Origin: Patescibacteria group bacterium
GTDB taxonomy: Bacteria > Patescibacteriota > Microgenomatia > UBA8517
Direction of reading: 5' to 3'
DNA: 14,516 nucleotides
Assembly (NCBI GenBank): GCA_025057695.1
Contig: JANWVB010000029.1
Location: 1-14,516, forward strand
Within the stretch, counting starts at the first letter, position 1, and each line of letters starts with the position of its first letter. The position numbers were made by a program, and so were the translations under genes. This document shows, piece by piece, positions 1 through 6,018 of this stretch. The notes beneath the pieces are model-generated. The model made no database searches. It had not been told where the DNA came from and worked only from the letters and a program-made list of their open reading frames with translations.

Positions 1-309
1 CGTATGTCCTATTTGTGGTTCAATCCCCGGTACTGTGGGATCAAATCGCGCATTTTGATAAATTTCTTTTTCGATATCAGCTTTTTTTCTTTCTATTTCT
101 TTCAATAAAAGCGCTTTTATCTCGTTTAAATTTTGCCCTGCAATTTTGCGTTCAGATTGATTAATTATTGGCAGTTTTTTCAGAAGTTTTGTGATTTCTC
201 CCTTTTTGCCGAAGTAACGTACCCTAACTTCTTCCAGCTCATTGTTGGTATGGCAAGCAGAAATTTGATGAAGGGCTTGGTTTTTTAGTGCCTGTATGAG
301 ATCAAGCAT
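1..309 (-). CDS. pheS: Phenylalanine-tRNA ligase alpha subunit, N-terminal part (cut by window edge)
   Basis: The frame opens at the ATG at 309 and runs without a stop to base 1, giving 103 residues. It begins MLDLIQALKNQA, continues through a charged region predicted to form the N-terminal tRNA-binding coiled coil (YFGKKGEITKLLKKLP, then a Lys/Glu-rich helix), and ends FDPTVPGIEPQIGHT. This matches the DVTLPG...G-H junction between the coiled coil and the catalytic core of bacterial PheS. PheS pairs with PheT to charge tRNA-Phe in the cytoplasm; the catalytic class II core lies outside the window. It follows rplT on the same strand, the standard infC-rpmI-rplT-pheST order, which supports the call. 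No Shine-Dalgarno sequence precedes the ATG. The identification rests on motif and synteny. Confidence 0.9.
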   Translation of the reverse strand, partial: MLDLIQALKNQALHQISACHTNNELEEVRVRYFGKKGEITKLLKKLPIINQSERKIAGQNLNEIKALLLKEIERKKADIEKEIYQNARFDPTVPGIEPQIGHT

Positions 310-344
310 GATGTGTTCTGATTTAACTAAAAACTAGTATGAAG

Positions 345-378
345 AATTCTTAATCAGCATAAGAATAAATTAAGAATT
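345..378. repeat. 10-bp perfect inverted repeat between rplT and pheS
   Basis: AATTCTTAAT (345-354) and ATTAAGAATT (369-378) are exact reverse complements separated by 14 bases. In the minus-strand transcript this forms an all-A/U-rich hairpin just downstream of the rplT stop and upstream of pheS. No U-run follows, so it is not a textbook intrinsic terminator. It might attenuate or process the transcript between the ribosomal-protein and PheRS genes, but the low GC of the stem makes chance a real possibility. Confidence 0.45.
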
Positions 379-390
379 GATTAAAGTGTC

Positions 391-729
391 TCACTTAACC
401 TTTTCAACAATTTGCTTAAAGCTCTCAGGATCGGTTACTGCAATATCAGCAAGGATTTTTCTATCAATTTCTATTTTTGCCTTTTTAAGTTTTGCGATAA
501 ATTGAGAATAATTAAGGCCGTATTCTCTTACTGCGGCGTTAAGTCTTATTATCCACAAGCTCTTTAAATCACGCTTTTTTTTCTTTCTTCCGTTATAAGC
601 GTATTGCCCCGCATGAAGCACTGCTTCGTTGGCGGCGCGGAAGCGTCTGCGCGGTGCATTTCTGAATCCTTTAGCAAGTTTTAGTATTTTGCGGTGTTTT
701 TTTGATGATGGCGATTTTACTCGTGTCAT
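391..729 (-). CDS. rplT: 50S ribosomal protein L20
   Basis: The 112-residue basic protein starts MTRVKSPSSKKHRKILKLAK and carries the L20 signature: the basic N-terminal extension (KGFRNAPRRRFRAANEAV, about 20-37), GRKKKKRDLKSLWIIRLNAA (about 47-66) and a compact C-terminal domain ending in the family-typical place. L20 binds 23S rRNA early in assembly of the large subunit. The gene follows rpmI by 21 bases on the same strand, the usual infC-rpmI-rplT order. In some bacteria L20 represses this operon by binding the leader mRNA; no such leader is visible here. The stop is TGA, at a normal length, which argues against TGA being a sense codon in this genome. No Shine-Dalgarno sequence precedes the ATG. 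Confidence 0.98.
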   Translation of the reverse strand: MTRVKSPSSKKHRKILKLAKGFRNAPRRRFRAANEAVLHAGQYAYNGRKKKKRDLKSLWIIRLNAAVREYGLNYSQFIAKLKKAKIEIDRKILADIAVTDPESFKQIVEKVK

Positions 730-750
730 ATTTCTAATTTTGTTTCAAGG

Positions 751-948
751 TTATTCTAAACCAAGAGCTTTTTTAATTTTCTTTGAGTAGACTTTTTGCA
801 TTTGCACAATTCTTTTTAAGGCTCGTTTATGTTTTGAACTTTTTTTGACATTAAGATGCCCACGGAAACCTTGTCTTCTTAGTACTTTTCCGTTTTTGGT
901 AACTCTAAATCTTCTAGATAGAGACTTTTTCGCTTTCTGTTTTGGCAT
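751..948 (-). CDS. rpmI: 50S ribosomal protein L35
   Basis: The product is 65 residues, the usual length for L35. It has the typical start MPKQKAKKSLSRRFRVTKNG, the central GKVLRRQGFRGHLNVKKSSK and a basic C-terminal tail. It is a structural protein of the large ribosomal subunit. Its ATG at 948 lies inside the 3' end of infC, with 35 bases of overlap in a different frame. Translation of infC and rpmI is therefore likely coupled; I see no separate ribosome-binding site. Confidence 0.97.
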   Translation of the reverse strand: MPKQKAKKSLSRRFRVTKNGKVLRRQGFRGHLNVKKSSKHKRALKRIVQMQKVYSKKIKKALGLE

Positions 949-1501
949 TTTCGCTTTGTTTTTTTGATTTGTTATTTGGCGATATTACCGCTATCAAACT
1001 TCTTCCCAGAAATTTTGGTTCCATGTCCAAATTTGCTCTCCCATTAAGAGAGTTAATGACTCGCTTGACTATTTCATAGCCAAACTGTTTGCTACCCATT
1101 TGTTTGTTTGAAAACCTAACATTTATTCTAACTTTGTTTCCTTCTTTGAAAAATTCGTCTATTCTTTTAATCCTAGTCTCAAAGTCAGCGTCACCAATAA
1201 AGGGAGTAAACCGAATTTCTTTCGTATCACCTTTTTTTACCCCTTTTTTGGCTTTTTTAATCTTTTTTTCTTCTTTGTATTTAAATTTGCCAAAATCTTC
1301 AATCTTGGCAACGGGCGGATTAGCGTTGGGAGCAATTTCTATTAGATCAGCATTTGCTTCCAAAGCTTTTTTGAGAGCTTCCTCACGCGTCATTATACCA
1401 ATTTGCTTGCCGCTTGAGTCCAAAACTCGCAACTCTTTGGCATGAATTTGATGATTTATACGCCAGTGATGTGAGAAGCTTGCCTTTTTCAAAGTTAACA
1501 A
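914..1501 (-). CDS. infC: Translation initiation factor IF-3
   Basis: IF-3 binds the 30S subunit, prevents 50S joining and checks start-codon/initiator-tRNA pairing. The N-domain is clear: RINHQIHAKELRVLD (about 14-28), GKQIGIMTREEALKKA, then DLIEIAPNANPPVAKIEDFG. The C-domain follows with KEIRFTPFIGDADFETRIKR and KVRINVRFSNKQMGSKQFG, plus a Lys/Glu/Ser-rich tail after about residue 175. No ATG is available at the 5' end. The first in-frame start is TTG at 1501, and a second TTG is at 1492. Rare starts are well known for infC in other bacteria (AUU), where they allow IF-3 to regulate itself, so a rare start fits the family. An A-rich AAAAAGG stretch lies after both TTGs, so the exact start is uncertain. 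It is the first gene of infC-rpmI-rplT-pheS. Confidence 0.95.
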   Translation of the reverse strand: MLTLKKASFSHHWRINHQIHAKELRVLDSSGKQIGIMTREEALKKALEANADLIEIAPNANPPVAKIEDFGKFKYKEEKKIKKAKKGVKKGDTKEIRFTPFIGDADFETRIKRIDEFFKEGNKVRINVRFSNKQMGSKQFGYEIVKRVINSLNGRANLDMEPKFLGRSLIAVISPNNKSKKQSENAKTESEKVSI

Positions 1502-1506
1502 GTTTT

Positions 1507-1515
1507 ATTGTAGCA
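1507..1515 (-). promoter_or_regulatory. Extended -10 promoter for the infC operon
   Basis: Reading the minus strand, TGCTACAAT is an extended -10 box (TG-n-TACAAT) with a weak -35 candidate TGGAAA at 1529-1534. The predicted transcription start is near 1500, essentially on the first TTG codon of infC. The infC mRNA may therefore be leaderless, or translation may start at the second TTG (1492). Confidence 0.5.
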
Positions 1516-1555
1516 TTATTATTCAAAATTTCCAGTAATTGTTTTTGTGTTAGCT

Positions 1556-1981
1556 TTATCGCATTTTATTTATCTCAATTTCATCTGAACTTGTTGTGTT
1601 GTTTTGTAGTTGCGTCTCTTCTGTTTGGCTAGATGGTTTTATGTCTCTTACATTTTGAATAAACCTTATTCCATTTTCTATTCTGGCGTCTAAGTTGGGG
1701 TTTTCAAATCTTGGGGCAAAAATTTCAAGAGCATCTTGAAAAGTTTTTACTTCCCTCCAAAGATTGTTAGGTATATGTGGAGGTCTTTCTCCTATCCCCC
1801 ACTCATTTCTATATCTTGCGATTTGCCAAAATACTGTTTCTATGTTTTTGGTCACAGATTCCCAGTCTGGAAATTTTCCATTTTTGTCTCTTTTACCATA
1901 ATTGAACCAATTGTTTTCACCAGCAAGATTTGCTCTTCCTGTTGCAATATCGTTTCCTAGTCTAGTTCCTTGTATTGCCAA
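1556..1981 (-). CDS. Uncharacterised protein with a W-F-x-Y-G-K motif
   Basis: I do not recognise this 141-residue protein. The only usable start is TTG at 1981, five bases after the stop of the upstream gene; a GGAG about 20 bases upstream is too distant to decide the start. The sequence is soluble-looking and Trp/Arg-rich (WFNYGKRD at about 25-32, FWQIARYRNEWGIGERPPHIP around 51-71), with a polar Gln/Thr/Ser tail. No signal peptide or membrane segment is visible. The motif W25-F-N-Y-G-K resembles W38-Y-H-Y-G-K of the neighbouring 364-residue protein. Likely co-transcribed with that gene. The coding call rests on ORF length and on the shared motif. Confidence 0.6.
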   Translation of the reverse strand: MAIQGTRLGNDIATGRANLAGENNWFNYGKRDKNGKFPDWESVTKNIETVFWQIARYRNEWGIGERPPHIPNNLWREVKTFQDALEIFAPRFENPNLDARIENGIRFIQNVRDIKPSSQTEETQLQNNTTSSDEIEINKMR

Positions 1982-1986
1982 TAAAA

Positions 1987-3081
1987 TTATATATACTCTG
2001 CTCCTATACCGTATTTCTTTTCCATGTCGAGAAAAAAACTTGCTAGTGATTCCTTGTCCTCATAATCTGCGTTATAAGCTTTTAGGATCTCTATAATTTT
2101 TTCTTTTGATATTCTTCCTGTTTGTTTTAAGTCAAATTCATCAAGTTTAACTTTTTCATTTTTTTCAGCCTCAACTTCTTTTTCTTGTTCTTCTGAATAT
2201 TCATCTTCATTAATTGAGCTATCTGGGGCATGTCGTAGGTTGGTATTTCGAGTATCATTTTCATTTATTGCGGATTCTTGGATTACTTGTTGTGCCTTTG
2301 GTTCTATTTGTATATCAGATGGTTCGTTTTGTGGTTGATTATTTTGTTGGGTTAATAAATCCATCAAGTTATCTTTGAATAATTCTGGCATATTTTCACC
2401 AGCTTGTTTTTGAAATTCAATTCTTGCCTTTGCTGTTTGTGGCTGATTGATACTTGAGTTAGGTGCTCTTGGCGGAATTGTTTCCACTTCTAAGACTGTC
2501 AAAATGATAAGAGCGTATCTGCCTAAATGCTTTTTTATGCGTTTTGCAAGATCAGTGTTTATTTTTTCTTTTTTCTCGCTCTTTGCAAGTTTCTCAGCAT
2601 ATCTAATATATGCATTCATTGTCGATGCCCTTTTATCTCCCGATTTTCTTTTTGCTTTTAATTCCTCAATTTCTTCAAACAACTTTGCTTTTTCTTCTGG
2701 TTTGTCCTCAAGACTATCAAGCACCTTGTACCTAAGTCTTGTTTCAACTACCCCTCTTATGGATCTCAGAACTGCCTTTTTTTGAAGAACATGGGTGGTT
2801 TCTGAGTTATTTAATTCATAGGAGACTTCTTTTATCTCTTGGTATGCTTCAAGCAATTCCGTGAAAGAAGCATTGGCTAATTTTTCTGAAAGGGTAGCAA
2901 TTGCATTTTGACTCTCTTCATTTAATTCAAACCTTCTTTTTTGTCCTTTTTTCTTGCCATAATGATACCAGTCAACCGCCTTTGTTATGTTGGGAGCTTC
3001 TTCAAGAAGTTTATTTATGGCATTTTCAGGATTTATAGTTTCTGTTTTTTGTTTTGTTTGTTCTAATTGTGTTTCCTCCAC
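1987..3081 (-). CDS. Uncharacterised charged protein with W-Y-x-Y-G-K motif and coiled-coil-like helices
   Basis: I do not recognise this 364-residue protein. It starts at GTG (3081) because the frame closes at a TAG a few codons upstream. Residues 1-50 hold NITKAVDWYHYGKKKGQKRR, and about 50-190 is rich in Glu, Lys and Ala and reads as helical, possibly coiled coil. Residues about 200-310 are a low-complexity polar linker containing the near-repeat RAPNSSIN (205-212) and RHAPDSSIN (283-291). A small folded-looking tail (about 311-364) ends YGIGAEYI. No membrane segment, signal peptide or catalytic motif is apparent. It lies 69 bases downstream of thrS and just ahead of the 141-residue protein on the same strand. 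A role in binding a partner through the linker would be a guess. Confidence 0.75.
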   Translation of the reverse strand: MEETQLEQTKQKTETINPENAINKLLEEAPNITKAVDWYHYGKKKGQKRRFELNEESQNAIATLSEKLANASFTELLEAYQEIKEVSYELNNSETTHVLQKKAVLRSIRGVVETRLRYKVLDSLEDKPEEKAKLFEEIEELKAKRKSGDKRASTMNAYIRYAEKLAKSEKKEKINTDLAKRIKKHLGRYALIILTVLEVETIPPRAPNSSINQPQTAKARIEFQKQAGENMPELFKDNLMDLLTQQNNQPQNEPSDIQIEPKAQQVIQESAINENDTRNTNLRHAPDSSINEDEYSEEQEKEVEAEKNEKVKLDEFDLKQTGRISKEKIIEILKAYNADYEDKESLASFFLDMEKKYGIGAEYI

Positions 3082-3150
3082 ATTTATAAGCTAAATTATT
3101 AATTGCCAAATTTCAATGTCAGAAATCTTATTTAAAATTTTTCAATTTCT

Positions 3151-4923
3151 TTACAAGGATAAAGACAAAGATTTGGTTTGTATTTTTTCTAAAATTTTAT
3201 CTATAAAACCGGATATTTCCGTTTGTCCAATATTGTTTCCGTCGCGCATTCGGATTGTAATCTGCCCAAGCTTTTCTTCCTTTTCTCCGATTATTAACAT
3301 GTAGGGAATTTTTTGCAATTGAGCGTCTCTTATTTTTGCGTTTAAACTTTCTGATCGATCGTCAATTTCTGCTCTTATGCCAATTTCTATTAATTTCTCT
3401 AGCAATTCTTTTGCGTATTCATGCTGTTTTTGAGATATTGGCAGTATTTTTGCCTGGATAGGAGATAACCATACAGGGAAGGAGCCGGCAAAGTGCTCTA
3501 TAAGAATGCCAATAAATCTCTCAGATCCCACAATCGCTCTGTGTATCATATAAGGAGTTTTTTTGTTGCCTTTTTCATCAATGTAGTATAGGTTAAAGCG
3601 CTTGGGCATTATCATATCAAGTTGAATTGTGGATAACTGCCACTCCCTGCCAAGAGAATCTTTTACCATGAAATCCAGTTTGGGGCCGTAGATTGCTGCT
3701 TCTCCCGGTGCTTCAAGCGCATCGAGCTTGTGTTTCTGTGCTAAGTTCTTTAAAGCGTTTTCGGCTTTTTCCCATACTTGATCATTGCCTAGGTATTTTT
3801 GTTTGTTTTTGGGATCTCTAAGCGAGAGTCGCATCCAAAATTCAAACCCATAGGTATTAAGGGCTTCTTTGATTGCTTTTAGCACATTTTCAAATTCTTG
3901 CTGTATTTGATCTTCTCTTACAAACGCGTGCCCATCGTCTTGAGTGAATGCTCGCGATCTTAGCAACCCGTTTAGTTCTCCTGGTTTCTCGTCGCGATAC
4001 AAAATAGAAAAATCCGAGAATCTAACTGGCAACTCCTTATAAGAATGAGATCGCGAAGCGTATAAAGCGCAATGTTGAGGGCAATTCATTGGTTTTAGGA
4101 AGAATTCATCCTTTGAATAATTTGATATAACTCTGAACATGTCATCTTTATATTTTTCATAGTGTCCTGATATTTTGAATAATTCTGCACGGTTAAATCC
4201 CGGCAGAGATGTCTCGCCATAACCAATCTTTTGATTTAATTGCCTGCTGTAGTTGTAGACTAAAGATCTGAGAATTGCGCCTTTAGGTGTATAAAGCGGA
4301 AGTCCTGATCCTACCAGATCAGAAAATACAATTAGATCTAATTCTTGGGCAATTTTTCTATGATCTCGTTTTTTTGCTTCTTCTTTTAGTTTTAGGTATG
4401 TGTCTAATTCTTCCTGACTGTAAAACGCTGTCCCATAAATTCGAGTTAACATTGGATTTTTTTCATTCCCCCTCCAATATGCGCCGGCAATTGAAGTGAG
4501 TTTGAAGTATTTGAGTGTTTGGCTTGGATTTTCTACATGTCCTCCTCGGCAAAGATCAGTAAAATTGCCGGAGCTATAAATTGTTATTTTGTCTTTTTTC
4601 TGAGCAAACTCTTTGATAAGTTCTTGTTTGTAAACATTTTTTGAGTATAGTTTGAGGGCTTCTTCTTCTGAGATTTCTTTTCTTTCGAATTTCTCCCAAG
4701 TTGGCGCTAGTTGGCGCATTTTGTTTTCTATCTTTTCAAGGTCAGAGTCTGCAATTTTATCTTCGCCAAAATCAATATCGTAATAAAAGCCATCTTCTAT
4801 GGATGGCCCGATGGCGAGTAACGCGTTAGGATATAGTTCAAGTACTGCGGCGCCTAGCAAATGAGCACAGGAGTGTCTGAGTTTGTCAAGATTTTGTTGA
4901 GATTTTATTTGTGTCTTTTTCAT
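3151..4923 (-). CDS. thrS: Threonine-tRNA ligase lacking the TGS domain
   Basis: This class II synthetase charges tRNA-Thr in the cytoplasm. The editing domain starts almost at once, with H17-x3-H21 (HSCAH) and C125-x3-H129 (CRGGH), the hydrolytic centre that removes Ser-tRNA-Thr. The catalytic core has motif 1 (LPLYTPKGAILR, about 208-219), motif 2 with R310 (FSILYRDE) and FTQDDGHAF. The zinc ligands are C281, H332 and H461, and motif 3 is around 461-486. The anticodon-binding domain starts near 487. The length of 590 compares with about 640 in E. coli; the missing part is the N-terminal TGS domain. An in-frame TGA about 13 codons upstream of the ATG shows that the domain is not hidden by a wrong start. 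Confidence 0.97.
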   Translation of the reverse strand: MKKTQIKSQQNLDKLRHSCAHLLGAAVLELYPNALLAIGPSIEDGFYYDIDFGEDKIADSDLEKIENKMRQLAPTWEKFERKEISEEEALKLYSKNVYKQELIKEFAQKKDKITIYSSGNFTDLCRGGHVENPSQTLKYFKLTSIAGAYWRGNEKNPMLTRIYGTAFYSQEELDTYLKLKEEAKKRDHRKIAQELDLIVFSDLVGSGLPLYTPKGAILRSLVYNYSRQLNQKIGYGETSLPGFNRAELFKISGHYEKYKDDMFRVISNYSKDEFFLKPMNCPQHCALYASRSHSYKELPVRFSDFSILYRDEKPGELNGLLRSRAFTQDDGHAFVREDQIQQEFENVLKAIKEALNTYGFEFWMRLSLRDPKNKQKYLGNDQVWEKAENALKNLAQKHKLDALEAPGEAAIYGPKLDFMVKDSLGREWQLSTIQLDMIMPKRFNLYYIDEKGNKKTPYMIHRAIVGSERFIGILIEHFAGSFPVWLSPIQAKILPISQKQHEYAKELLEKLIEIGIRAEIDDRSESLNAKIRDAQLQKIPYMLIIGEKEEKLGQITIRMRDGNNIGQTEISGFIDKILEKIQTKSLSLSL

Positions 4924-4940
4924 TAATAGGAAAGATGCTT

Positions 4941-4969
4941 TTAGTATTTTGGTGTAATATAACTTTCAA
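4941..4969 (-). promoter_or_regulatory. Sigma70-type promoter of thrS
   Basis: On the minus strand TTGAAA (4964-4969) is followed, after exactly 17 bases, by TACTAA (4941-4946). The predicted start of transcription near 4934 leaves a leader of only about 11 bases before the thrS ATG, too short for a T-box or other attenuator. No Shine-Dalgarno sequence is present in it. Confidence 0.6.
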
Positions 4970-5049
4970 TTTATTTTTATCGATTTTCATTAAATCTTCG
5001 ACCCACAGATGGCAGTTTAAAATTGTTAAACACATTTTAATTATATTTT

Positions 5050-5090
5050 TTGAGCATATTAAGCTCAAGTAGCAATGTTTTTTGATTGCT
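5050..5090. repeat. Two adjacent small hairpins between thrS and the membrane-protein gene
   Basis: TTGAGC (5050-5055) pairs with GCTCAA (5063-5068) across a 7-base loop, and AGCAAT (5071-5076) pairs with ATTGCT (5085-5090) across 8 bases. They lie downstream of the small membrane-protein gene and upstream of the thrS promoter. On the minus strand they are followed by A-rich, not U-rich, sequence, so they are poor intrinsic terminators; they could stabilise the 3' end of the upstream transcript. The rest of 4970-5157 shows nothing I can name. Confidence 0.35.
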
Positions 5091-5157
5091 GATTTTATTC
5101 ATTTTTGATAAACAAATTATATTTATCTTGCTTTGTTTAAAAAAATTATATTGCGAT

Positions 5158-5382
5158 CTATTTATTTGTAGATCTGTGTTCAAGATTTATGATAGTAGAT
5201 TCCACTATACGCGCAAAGAATTTACCCACAAAAGGAATACCACCTGCAAGTTGAAGCGAGTAAACAATGATTGTGGACACGATGGCAAAGCCAACCGTTA
5301 CCCCTATTGCCCAGCCTATTCCGGCAAAAAATCCTTCTTTGATTAACTTGAAAATTGGCTTTTTTATGTTTGGTTGTTTCAT
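5158..5382 (-). CDS. Small single-span membrane protein (DUF5665-like)
   Basis: This 74-residue protein has a short basic N-terminus (MKQPNIKKPIFKLIKEG), one strongly hydrophobic span with small residues (about 19-44, IGWAIGVTVGFAIVSTIIVY) and a second weaker apolar stretch, GGIPFVGKFFARIV. The G-x-G-x-A-I-G-x-T-V-x-F-A pattern followed by a P-x-V/I-G-K/x-F motif recalls the DUF5665 family of small bacterial membrane proteins; this is from memory and unverified. Function is unknown. A consensus -10 box lies 12 bases upstream. Its promoter is back to back with that of the Nudix gene. Confidence 0.7.
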   Translation of the reverse strand: MKQPNIKKPIFKLIKEGFFAGIGWAIGVTVGFAIVSTIIVYSLQLAGGIPFVGKFFARIVESTIINLEHRSTNK

Positions 5383-5402
5383 ATTTTACGTTTTATTATA
5401 TA
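5374..5402 (+). promoter_or_regulatory. Candidate promoter of the Nudix gene
   Basis: TTGTTT (5374-5379), a 17-base spacer, then TATATA (5397-5402); TATTAT at 5394-5399 is an alternative -10. The predicted start near 5409 leaves about 6 bases of leader ahead of the ATG at 5415. The -10 region is shared with the opposite-strand promoter of the membrane-protein gene, so the two promoters should exclude each other. The AT-richness of the region lowers certainty. Confidence 0.4.
5395..5400 (-). promoter_or_regulatory. Consensus -10 box of the small membrane-protein gene
   Basis: The minus strand reads TATAAT here, 12 bases before the ATG at 5382, giving a predicted leader of about 6 bases. No good -35 match is visible. 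It overlaps the plus-strand -10 of the divergent Nudix gene. Confidence 0.45.
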
Positions 5403-5414
5403 TACTTGACAGGT

Positions 5415-5873
5415 ATGAAAGGAAGTGTGGCAATAATAATCTCAGAAAAAAAAGTTCTTCTTTTTTTGAGAGATAATATCCAGACGATACCAAATCCCAA
5501 TTGTTGGTCCTTGCCGGGAGGATGTGCGGAAAATGGAGAATCTCCGCATCAAACTATTGTAAGGGAATTGCGGGAAGAGGTAAGCTATGTTCCTAAAAGT
5601 TTAATTTATCTTGGGTATCATATTGATTTTTTGGATTTGAGTGTGGTCAATGTTTTTTTCTCGCGTGTAAGCGGGGAAGAAGCCAAAAATTTTGCGCACA
5701 CTGGGGATGAAGGACAAGAGATAAAATTCTTTAGTTTTGATCAGTTGTTTACTATTCAATTAGTCCCATCTTTGAAGCTTTATCTTGCCAAATATCAAAA
5801 GTTTGTAAAACAGTTGTTGGAAGATGATAATTTGGTGCCAACCCCTGAGTTGATAGGATTAAAGCAAGATTAA
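5415..5873 (+). CDS. Nudix hydrolase
   Basis: Nudix enzymes cleave nucleoside diphosphates linked to another group, often as house-cleaning or nucleotide-sugar hydrolases. With the ATG at 5415 the product is 152 residues. The Nudix box is nearly complete: G36-x5-E42-x7-R50-E51-L-R-E54-E55-V-S, with the metal-binding REUxEE core intact and Ser replacing the usual Gly near the end. The preceding WSLPGG is typical of the family. I chose this start because MKGSVAIIIS begins the first beta strand; the frame stays open upstream to an ATG at 5355, but that stretch runs through the promoter region and encodes an unlikely hydrophobic leader. The substrate cannot be read from the sequence. The tail after about residue 125 is family-variable. 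Confidence 0.9.
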   Translation: MKGSVAIIISEKKVLLFLRDNIQTIPNPNCWSLPGGCAENGESPHQTIVRELREEVSYVPKSLIYLGYHIDFLDLSVVNVFFSRVSGEEAKNFAHTGDEGQEIKFFSFDQLFTIQLVPSLKLYLAKYQKFVKQLLEDDNLVPTPELIGLKQD

Positions 5874-5907
5874 TTTTTAGGCAACGAAATTGCAGGTATC
5901 CTAAAAA
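5874..5907 (+). terminator. Possible terminator hairpin after the Nudix gene
   Basis: TTTTTAGG (5874-5881) directly after the stop codon pairs with CCTAAAAA (5900-5907); the 18-base loop contains a smaller GCAA/TTGC stem. A short T-run (5911-5915) follows. On the opposite strand the same region gives a T8 run after tRNA-Val, so it may end both transcripts. The stem is AT-rich and weak. Confidence 0.4.
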
Positions 5908-5921
5908 AAATTTTTGTATTG

Positions 5922-5994
5922 TGGACGATACAGGACTCGAACCTGTGACCCTTCCCACGTCAAGGGAATGCTCTACCAACTGAGCTAACCGTCC
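5922..5994 (-). tRNA. tRNA-Val (anticodon GAC)
   Basis: The minus strand folds into a complete 73-base cloverleaf. The acceptor GGACGGT pairs with ATCGTCC (one G-U), the D-arm stem is GCTC/GAGC, and the anticodon stem TTCCC/GGGAA encloses loop TTGACGT. The T-arm stem ACAGG/CCTGT has loop TTCGAGT, and the discriminator base is A. The anticodon GAC reads GUC and, by wobble, GUU valine codons. The terminal CCA is not encoded and must be added by the CCA enzyme. Confidence 0.96.
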
Positions 5995-6009
5995 ATTTTA
6001 GATATTTGA

Positions 6010-6018
6010 ATTATATCA
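6010..6018 (-). promoter_or_regulatory. Extended -10 promoter of tRNA-Val, overlapping the upstream stop codon
   Basis: The minus strand reads TGATATAAT, a perfect extended -10 (TG-n-TATAAT), with a predicted start near 6003, about 9 bases before the tRNA. The TGA of this box is also the stop codon of the 790-residue gene. No strong -35 is seen; the 9-bp inverted repeat at 6019-6040 occupies its place. Confidence 0.6.

Noticed and set aside
1089..1445. 118-codon plus-strand ORF
   Set aside because: Lies wholly antisense to infC, which is certain; its hydrophobicity comes from the complement of Lys/Glu codons.
4886..5068. 60-codon minus-strand ORF overlapping the thrS start
   Set aside because: It covers the thrS promoter and 5' end in another frame and shows no protein-like features.
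5406..5411. Perfect TTGACA on the plus strand
   Set aside because: No good -10 lies 16-18 bases downstream, and a transcript from there would start inside the Nudix gene after its only suitable ATG.
5752..5979. Minus-strand ORF of 75 codons across the tRNA-Val region
   Set aside because: Its N-terminal sequence (EHSLDVGRVTGSSPVSST) is the typical spurious translation of a tRNA gene, and the rest is antisense to the Nudix gene.
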